Part shown: positions 6,095 to 11,185 of the stretch, one piece after another
Numbering within the stretch: the first letter of the stretch is position 1
Layout of the letters: every line of letters starts with the position of its first letter
Assembly: GCA_030629105.1 (NCBI GenBank)
Contig: DAOVPS010000107.1
Location: forward strand, 1-11,185
Length of the DNA stretch: 11,185 nt
Source of the DNA: JABLTI01 sp030629105
Lineage (GTDB): Archaea; Asgardarchaeota; Heimdallarchaeia; JABLTI01
Reading direction: 5' to 3'
Position numbers and translations under genes: made by a program
The notes under the pieces: model-generated
Seen by the model: only the letters and a program-made list of their open reading frames with translations
The model's database searches: none
Told to the model about the DNA's origin: nothing

Positions 6095-6928
6095 CTAAGA
6101 ATCGTGTGATGATTTTTCCTTTAGGTAAAAGAAATAATACAACAAGATTGTAACAATAAAAGCCATGCTTGTTGAGAATAGAACATCTGATGCAAAATGA
6201 GCTCCTACTATTACTCTCGAGGCAGCAACAAATAGGCCCCAATAAATTATAGAAGTTGTGAGGTATATCTCTAGAGACTTTTCTAATTTTTTTTCACGAA
6301 TATAAATAATCAGAGGTAATAACATCCATCCCATAGCTGTATGTCCGGATGGGAAGCTAGCATGTTCAGTTGTCGGTCCGGGTGGCGAATACCAAGGACG
6401 ATAATATTCAAAACCAATATTTGCCAAGTCACGATATCGTACTCTCCCACAAAGTAATTTTGTTATTTGGACAAATATCAAAGGATTAAAAATAGCAAGT
6501 AAAACAACAATGCTCGCAAATCTTCGATATCTCTTCCAATCTACATGAAATTTCACTAAAGCGAAAACTAGTATTGATAAAGCAATTATACCACTTATAA
6601 TCGATATTTTTCTTTCTCTTGATACAAAACCATAAATCATCACTCCTATTCCTGCAATTGATATAACAAAAGCTGGTATTTTTTGAAGTTTTATTTTTTT
6701 AATCGATCCTCCTATTAAACTCACAATTGAAATTCCAATCAAAGCAAAACCCGGTGCTTCGCCAAAATCTGCACCGAATCTTCCCCAATTGGAACTAAAA
6801 TCAACAAATAAATTTGATATCTCTAAATCATATAAACCGAATATTATTGCTAATATAATCCAAGGTACTAGAACAATAATTAATGATTTAAATAGAAAAA
6901 CATTCTCAGACTTCTCTATTATTCTCAT
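6095..6928 (-). CDS. PAP2-family membrane phosphatase
   Basis: A 277-residue integral membrane protein of the PAP2 (type 2 phosphatidic acid phosphatase) superfamily, which removes phosphate from lipid phosphates or polyprenyl pyrophosphates. All three motifs are present: Lys157 to Arg164 (KLLCGRVR, matching KxxxxxxRP except that Tyr follows Arg), FPSGH at 192-196 with the catalytic-site His196, and SRVIVGAHFASD with Arg238, nucleophile His244 and Asp248. About six to seven hydrophobic helices are visible from residue 13 on. In archaea a likely role is recycling of prenyl or dolichyl pyrophosphate or ether-lipid phosphates; the substrate cannot be read from sequence. It follows the ABC permease by 52 bases but a T-tract lies in that gap. 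The C-terminus may be altered by a frameshift, since another frame continues with a plausible hydrophilic tail to 6048. Confidence 0.9.
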   Translation of the reverse strand: MRIIEKSENVFLFKSLIIVLVPWIILAIIFGLYDLEISNLFVDFSSNWGRFGADFGEAPGFALIGISIVSLIGGSIKKIKLQKIPAFVISIAGIGVMIYGFVSRERKISIISGIIALSILVFALVKFHVDWKRYRRFASIVVLLAIFNPLIFVQITKLLCGRVRYRDLANIGFEYYRPWYSPPGPTTEHASFPSGHTAMGWMLLPLIIYIREKKLEKSLEIYLTTSIIYWGLFVAASRVIVGAHFASDVLFSTSMAFIVTILLYYFFYLKEKSSHDS

Positions 6929-6951
6929 TTTCTTATTTTAACAATCTATTA

Positions 6952-6959
6952 CTAATAAA
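6952..6959 (-). promoter_or_regulatory. Candidate TATA box for the PAP2 gene
   Basis: The minus-strand TTTATTAG-type element lies about 24-31 bases before ATG 6928. At standard spacing the message would be leaderless or nearly so, which fits the lack of an SD motif before the ATG. The match is imperfect. Confidence 0.3.
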
Positions 6960-6967
6960 GTTTAGTG

Positions 6968-6980
6968 GAAAAAAAGAAAA
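6968..6980 (-). terminator. T-tract terminator after the ABC permease
   Basis: Right after the TGA stop of the permease the minus strand reads TTTTCTTTTTTTCC. It is a strong pyrimidine/T tract with no clear stem, typical of archaeal intrinsic termination. It suggests that the ATPase-permease operon ends here and PAP2 is transcribed separately, perhaps with some readthrough. Confidence 0.55.
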
Positions 6981-9458
6981 TCAAGTTGATCCTGATTGTC
7001 TTAATTCATCTGCTAAATCTATCTTTCTTATTCTTCTTGTTAACCTTGCAGTAGCTAACCAAATAGCCAATAAAGATAATACAAAAACAATTGGCCAAGT
7101 AAACCAAGGAATTGATTTTGGAACATAGAAATTACCTTCTAGCATATAGTCTAAACTCCAACGATAAAACAAGTAACCAAATGGTACCGTAAGAATTACC
7201 CCAAAAAGGCTTAGAATAGCATTCTCCCAGAAAATCATTCTTCGAAGATATTTCATTTTTGTTCCCATAGCTTTGAAGGATAGAAAATCTTGTTGTCGAT
7301 CAACAAAAGCCATGTTCATCGATTGAAAGCTAAATATTATACCTGTAATAATTCCAATTACTAAGAATAGAACCATTATACCCATCATTGATTGCATCAA
7401 TGCTCGAATTGATTTTAAGGCAACATCTGCTTCTGTCCACTGATTAACATTAAAAGTGCTTTCAAAAGCACTTCTTAAAGCAGTAAGATTAGCATTTTCA
7501 TCAACTGATAGAGAAATGCCATTTACCCAACCTTTGGGAAGACCAAAATAGTCAGTAATATTGCTTTGTTGAAATGATTCATAAGTCCAAAATACTGAAT
7601 AATCAACTAGCTCACCAACAAGACCAGATACCTGAACTGAATAATTGCCAAGTATACCTATTGTGATATTGTCAAATAAGTTAATTTCATATTTGCTAGC
7701 AATTGAATTACCTAGAAGAACCTTTGTTGAACTAAGATCAGTTTTTTCTTGAACATCTCCCTTAATAATGTTAAAGTTACGCAATGTAGAGTTTTCTTGA
7801 TAACAAATTAATTGTGACCAACTTGCAAAATCCCCTTGATGAGTAATCTTTGTATATAAGTCAATAAATATCTCAGAATGAGTAATATTGTCAGTATAAG
7901 GTATAGTATCGTTATTAACAAAATCTAAAATTTTACTAACAGGTTCCGGAGATTCTAACCGAATCTGAACATCATATGTATTAAACTCTGTGAAGTTACT
8001 ATTCATAATATTGACCATGTTGACTTCCATAGCCAATGAATTGACTAAGAAAACCATTGAGGTAGTTAAGGCTAGTATTGTAATCAATGTCTTCTTCTTC
8101 TTCATAAAAACTTCTCGAAGAGGGACAGACATATGAATTGGTCTGAAAGCTGGGATCCAACCAAGAAGTTTTTCTGCAAATGATTTTCCTTTTGCTTTTA
8201 TTCTAGTAAATGACACAGTCATTGCTTCTCGAGGTGTTACATTAGTGATTGGCCATGCACTAATGATCGAAGCTAAAATACAAATTCCCAATGTTGCTGC
8301 ACCACCTATTAAGAATTCCTTTGGTGGAAGATAATAAGCAAATTCATGTATGGAATAAAATTTAGTTGCTAATTTTGCCATACCATATGATATTGAATAA
8401 CCTAAAGGAATGCCGATAAAAACTCCGATAGATGCTAAAATAAGGGTAATTGAGAAATAATGCGCAAGAATTGATCGTCTTCTTGAACCCATGGCGAAAA
8501 ATAGTCCGATATTTTTTCTTTGAGAATTTACTAACTTACTTAATGTGTTTAAAATTAGAATAGAACAAATAATCATACCAATAATTCCAAAGATAGTTCC
8601 CATATTATCTATTGCACCGGCATCACCAAGGAACATATTATAATCTGACGTTTCATCAAAGATTTCAAATTTTAGTGAATTTGCTTCAATATTATTGTCC
8701 GCAAAAATCAGTGAGAGTTTGTCAGCTGCAGCAAGAGTCATATCTTTGTTAAAACGTTCATCAACAGTAAAGAGAATTTGATTTATTAAAGGATAACCAC
8801 TAAACAAATAATGTTGTATTGTATTGAGATTTATCCAGATTATAGCTAGCTCTCCCATCAATGGGATGAGAGTATTTTCATCAACTACATAGATATAATC
8901 TGTATCTTGAGCAATTCCTTTGACTTCAAAATTAATTGGTGTTCCAGCAAAATTCACTGTTATTGAGTCGTTCATTTGAACGTCTTGTCCAAAAAGGGGG
9001 ATTTCTTGTCCTGCAAAATGCGTTTCAATTAAACAACTAGAATTTGATTCAAGAATTAGATCACTATCAGTAATATCTCCAGCTATTTCCTCAAGAACTA
9101 ATTGATTAACTTCATTTGGATAATTTACACCTATTATCATTGCTTGGAATTTTTCATTATTGAAAGTAATATCTGTATGGAAGAGTATTCTGCCATCAAT
9201 TCGATCAATTTTCATATCTTCCAAGATTGTATTATTTGATTCTATAAGTGATAAGTTGTTTTGGTGAATTGGTTGATTGAATGTAAACCGACCATCTGCA
9301 ACATTATACGTTTCTCTGTTCAAATCGTAGGTCGCTAAAATCATTGGATAACTTGCTCGCATCCCTGCGAGGAAAGCTACAGTGGATGCTACTATAATAA
9401 CTATTGAAATTGACCGAAATTTACTTGCCCAGATCTCGCGAAAGATCTTCTTAGTCAT
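6981..9458 (-). CDS. FtsX-like/MacB-type ABC transporter permease, double-module
   Basis: An 825-residue permease with the duplicated FtsX/MacB layout. A first helix (about 16-34) is followed by a large extracellular domain (about 40-285), three helices (287-308, 335-358, 384-404), a cytoplasmic linker, a fifth helix (455-475), a second extracellular domain (about 476-690) and three more helices (692-714, 745-767, 788-806). Family signs are LFFAMGSRRRSI and SFKAMGTKMKYLRR after the inner helices, and the closing TPREAM and DLADELRQ segments. Such type VII ABC systems work as mechanotransmitters or exporters for lipoproteins, peptides, drugs or lipids. Both halves are in one chain, so one polypeptide may form the full transmembrane part. 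It lies 11 bases after the ATPase gene. An AGGAGG in the ATPase's last codons lies 16 bases before ATG 9458, a long gap that may still support coupled translation. Substrate unknown. Confidence 0.93.
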   Translation of the reverse strand: MTKKIFREIWASKFRSISIVIIVASTVAFLAGMRASYPMILATYDLNRETYNVADGRFTFNQPIHQNNLSLIESNNTILEDMKIDRIDGRILFHTDITFNNEKFQAMIIGVNYPNEVNQLVLEEIAGDITDSDLILESNSSCLIETHFAGQEIPLFGQDVQMNDSITVNFAGTPINFEVKGIAQDTDYIYVVDENTLIPLMGELAIIWINLNTIQHYLFSGYPLINQILFTVDERFNKDMTLAAADKLSLIFADNNIEANSLKFEIFDETSDYNMFLGDAGAIDNMGTIFGIIGMIICSILILNTLSKLVNSQRKNIGLFFAMGSRRRSILAHYFSITLILASIGVFIGIPLGYSISYGMAKLATKFYSIHEFAYYLPPKEFLIGGAATLGICILASIISAWPITNVTPREAMTVSFTRIKAKGKSFAEKLLGWIPAFRPIHMSVPLREVFMKKKKTLITILALTTSMVFLVNSLAMEVNMVNIMNSNFTEFNTYDVQIRLESPEPVSKILDFVNNDTIPYTDNITHSEIFIDLYTKITHQGDFASWSQLICYQENSTLRNFNIIKGDVQEKTDLSSTKVLLGNSIASKYEINLFDNITIGILGNYSVQVSGLVGELVDYSVFWTYESFQQSNITDYFGLPKGWVNGISLSVDENANLTALRSAFESTFNVNQWTEADVALKSIRALMQSMMGIMVLFLVIGIITGIIFSFQSMNMAFVDRQQDFLSFKAMGTKMKYLRRMIFWENAILSLFGVILTVPFGYLFYRWSLDYMLEGNFYVPKSIPWFTWPIVFVLSLLAIWLATARLTRRIRKIDLADELRQSGST

Positions 9459-9469
9459 AATTTTTATAG

Positions 9470-10201
9470 CTATTCCTCCTGCACCTTTTTAGGAACCGAA
9501 TTTTGTGGTTGCTCTTCAATATGCTCTATTTTACCCATTCGTAGATGAAAAACTCGATCTGCGTATTGTGTAATATTCAAATCATGAGAGACAACAATAA
9601 AAGTTGTATTTTCTTGACGGTTTAGATTCAACATTAATTCAGCAATGCTTTGACCTGTAACAAAATCTAAATTCCCGGTAGGTTCATCCGCTACTATAAT
9701 TTTGGGTTTTTTTATTAGTGCTCGAGCAATGGCAACTCGTTGTTGTTCACCACCGGATAATTGACTTGGAAATCTATCCTCCTTCCCTTTTAAACCAACT
9801 TGCTCGAGTAATTCAAAGGATCGTTCTTTTATTTGTTTTTTAGAAAATCCTCCTTGAAACTCTAAAGCAAGGCCAACATTCTCCCAAGCACGTAAACTAG
9901 CAACTATATTGAAAAATTGGAAGATCCAGCCAACATCATTGCGTCTATAGCTGTTTAATTGGTCTAGAGAATATTCAGTAATCACGTCACTATCAACTAT
10001 AACTTCTCCTTCTGTTGGACGATCTATCCCTCCAATCATATTTAGAAGAGTTGTTTTTCCAGCTCCACTAGGTCCAAGAATAATTGCAAATTCTCCTTTT
10101 TTGATAGAAAGATCAACACCACCAAGAGCATGAACTTCAGTTTCTCCAAACTCGAAAATTCGCTTTAAATTCTTTATAACTACCATTATTTCTTCATTCA
10201 T
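9470..10201 (-). CDS. ABC transporter ATP-binding protein, LolD/MacB type
   Basis: A 243-residue nucleotide-binding subunit that powers the adjoining FtsX-like permease. All motifs are intact: Walker A GPSGAGKT (43-50), Q-loop Gln95, signature LSGGEQQ (148-154), Walker B IIVADEP (168-174) with catalytic Glu173, D-loop GNLD (176-179) and switch His206 (VVSHD). The short length, LRAWENVGLALE segment and TGNLD are typical of the MacB/LolD/FtsE-like clade rather than of importers. Start ATG 10201 has AAGGA at nine-base spacing; an in-frame ATG at 10186 is possible. The first gene of a two-gene operon, it is divergent from a GyrI-like regulator across 176 bases, which points to local control of the transporter. 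A 10-codon reading frame just upstream (10235-10203) is noted separately. Confidence 0.95.
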   Translation of the reverse strand: MNEEIMVVIKNLKRIFEFGETEVHALGGVDLSIKKGEFAIILGPSGAGKTTLLNMIGGIDRPTEGEVIVDSDVITEYSLDQLNSYRRNDVGWIFQFFNIVASLRAWENVGLALEFQGGFSKKQIKERSFELLEQVGLKGKEDRFPSQLSGGEQQRVAIARALIKKPKIIVADEPTGNLDFVTGQSIAELMLNLNRQENTTFIVVSHDLNITQYADRVFHLRMGKIEHIEEQPQNSVPKKVQEE

Positions 10202-10240
10202 CTTATTTGATCCTTCTTCTTTTGTACTTACTCATTTTCC

Positions 10241-10250
10241 TTTAATATCT
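10241..10250 (-). promoter_or_regulatory. Candidate TATA box for the ABC operon
   Basis: On the minus strand AGATATTAAA lies 40-49 bases before ATG 10201 and predicts transcription start near 10220. A second candidate, CAAATAATT near 10288-10280, would give a longer leader of about 60 bases. The two cannot be separated by eye. Confidence 0.35.
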
Positions 10251-10329
10251 TTTGCAGAAACGTAACTACTTTTTTTTCTAATTATTTGGTAAAAAACTGT
10301 TCAGTAAAAATAGCACTAATATTCAACAA

Positions 10330-10345
10330 AACATTTAATAATGTT
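10330..10345. promoter_or_regulatory. Inverted repeat over the regulator's TATA region (candidate operator)
   Basis: AACATT-TAAT-AATGTT has 6-base arms around a 4-base centre and covers the TATA-like TTTAATAA (10334-10341) of the plus-strand regulator, 33-48 bases before its ATG. A dimeric ArsR-type winged helix would suit such a site, and binding there would give autorepression. Whether it also affects the divergent ABC promoter, about 80 bases away, is open. Confidence 0.4.
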
Positions 10346-10377
10346 CAGCTTGAGTAGTAATAGCAGAGGAATGAAAA

Positions 10378-11185
10378 ATGATGACTTCGTTTGATGACAT
10401 CGATATAGAAACAACAAAAATATCACTTAAAGACTTGGCAGAAGTTCTAAGTGCAATTGCTAATAAAAGCCGATTACAATTAATTGAATCTTTATTGGAA
10501 GGTCCCAATGAATTCAGTGAATTGAAGGAAATAGTAAAACTTAGCAAAACAGCTTTAGCTCATCACTTAGAAAAGCTAGTCAGTTTTGGAATATTGGTTA
10601 ATACTAGTAGAGGGAAATACAAACTCAGTGAAGATGGAAAAGTACTTTTCTTTGCAATTAAAGAGGCCTTTATTAAATCACAAGTAAAGAGGAAAATGGA
10701 AGCAAAAAGAAAAGCAGATCACTATCAAAGATTGTATTCCGAAAGAAAACAGGATGAATTGGATGTTCAATTCATACGTTTATTACCAATGCGAGTTGTA
10801 AGCTTTCACGCTGTTAGTGAAACACCTGAAAATGATGCCTATAAAAAACTCCGAGAATGGGCAGAACCAAAGGGATATTTTGATGACCTTGATAAGAATC
10901 CTATTTATGGATTCAATAATCCTGATCCTTCTCCAGGTAAGAAGGAGTATGGTTATGAGTTTTGGTTAGTAGTAGATTCTGAATTCAAATCAGATGAAGT
11001 TACAGTTAAGGATATTCCAGAATCCTTCAACGTAGTCACTCGTTGCATTGCCGAAAATCCTGAAAAAGATATAGTTGAAGCATGGAAAAAGATTCTCCAG
11101 TGGATAAAGAAACACAAAATAAAATTTGCAGGAAGATGTGGCATTGAAAAAGTCATAATTCCCAGTCATTCTGGAGAGGGTTTCA
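10378..11185 (+). CDS. ArsR-type winged-helix regulator fused to a GyrI-like ligand-binding domain, truncated at right edge
   Basis: The frame is open for 269 codons to the window end. Residues 17-95 form an ArsR-like winged helix (IANKSRLQLIESLL, then LSKTALAHHLEKLVSFGIL as the recognition helix, and a RGKYKLS wing). A basic linker helix (96-125) follows. From about 128 comes a GyrI-like/AraC effector-binding domain (RLLPMRVVSFHAVSETP, then YGYEFWLVVD, where Glu194 is placed like the ligand-contacting Glu of BmrR-type domains). The final strand of that domain is beyond the edge. In bacteria GyrI-like domains bind diverse, often cationic, small molecules and typically drive efflux genes; fusion to an ArsR-type head is seen in archaea. 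The start ATG 10378 is chosen because GAGGA (10366-10370) lies seven bases before it; ATG 10371 reaches a stop after seven codons. It is divergent from the ABC operon. Confidence 0.9.
   Translation, partial: MMTSFDDIDIETTKISLKDLAEVLSAIANKSRLQLIESLLEGPNEFSELKEIVKLSKTALAHHLEKLVSFGILVNTSRGKYKLSEDGKVLFFAIKEAFIKSQVKRKMEAKRKADHYQRLYSERKQDELDVQFIRLLPMRVVSFHAVSETPENDAYKKLREWAEPKGYFDDLDKNPIYGFNNPDPSPGKKEYGYEFWLVVDSEFKSDEVTVKDIPESFNVVTRCIAENPEKDIVEAWKKILQWIKKHKIKFAGRCGIEKVIIPSHSGEGF

Noticed and set aside
6091..6110. Hairpin AGGAG...CTCCT near the PAP2 stop as a terminator
   Set aside because: Only a five-base stem with a nine-base loop and no T-run after it; too weak to call.
2770..10201. A single eight-gene operon on the minus strand
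   Set aside because: Only the ATPase-permease pair is tightly spaced. Other gaps are about 50-130 bases and hold T-tracts (6968-6980, 3864-3871) and TATA-like boxes, so several transcription units are more likely.
10335..10547. 70-codon minus-strand open frame
   Set aside because: Antisense to the winged helix of the ArsR/GyrI-like regulator.
10953..11156. 67-codon minus-strand open frame
   Set aside because: Antisense to the GyrI-like domain of the regulator.
1..11185. tRNA, rRNA, CRISPR array, insertion sequence or transposase
   Set aside because: No GC-rich tRNA-like cloverleaf, regularly spaced repeats, terminal inverted repeats or transposase motifs were seen; nearly all sequence is explained by protein genes.

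Overview
The window is AT-rich (about two-thirds A+T by eye) and reads as chromosomal DNA of an archaeon. Many genes have a TATA-like box 20-60 bases before the start and only some have a Shine-Dalgarno (SD) site. Several genes are followed by plain T-tracts of the archaeal terminator kind. The regulator is an ArsR-type winged helix fused to a GyrI-like domain, and the predicted surface protein is rich in N-glycosylation sequons with a C-terminal membrane anchor. This mix fits an Asgard-type (Loki-/Heimdall-like) archaeon, but that is inference; no rRNA, tRNA or ribosomal protein gene is present to settle it.

Layout, left to right. 1-1540 (minus) is the N-terminal half of a GH2 beta-galactosidase that runs off the left edge. 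A 185-base divergent promoter region separates it from two plus-strand genes: a DinB-like metal-binding protein (1726-2181) and a small Arg-rich membrane protein ending in a zinc ribbon (2272-2706). A hairpin flanked by T-runs on both strands (2728-2756) closes this block against a long minus-strand run.

The minus-strand run, in transcription order, is: MacB/LolD-type ABC ATPase (10201-9470), 825-residue FtsX-like permease (9458-6981), PAP2 phosphatase (6928-6095), stand-alone TSCPD-domain protein (5965-5669), secreted and C-terminally anchored protein (5605-4715), C_GCAxxG_C_C redox-type protein (4644-4198), two-helix membrane peptide (4096-3884) and CPBP (CAAX/ABI) membrane protease (3795-2770). 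Except for the ABC pair, gaps of about 50-130 bases with TATA-like boxes and T-tracts suggest mostly separate short transcription units rather than one operon.

At the right edge a plus-strand ArsR/GyrI-like regulator (10378 to the end, truncated) diverges from the ABC operon across a 176-base gap. An inverted repeat lies on its TATA box. ATPase, permease and ligand-sensing repressor together look like a self-contained efflux or membrane-stress module, and this is the clearest functional unit here. No mobile element, CRISPR array, tRNA or rRNA was seen. I did not find a convincing new multi-gene system. The points most worth a second look are the regulator-exporter pair, the zinc-ribbon membrane protein, the start-less open frame upstream of the 70-residue membrane peptide, and the possible frameshifted tail of the PAP2 gene.
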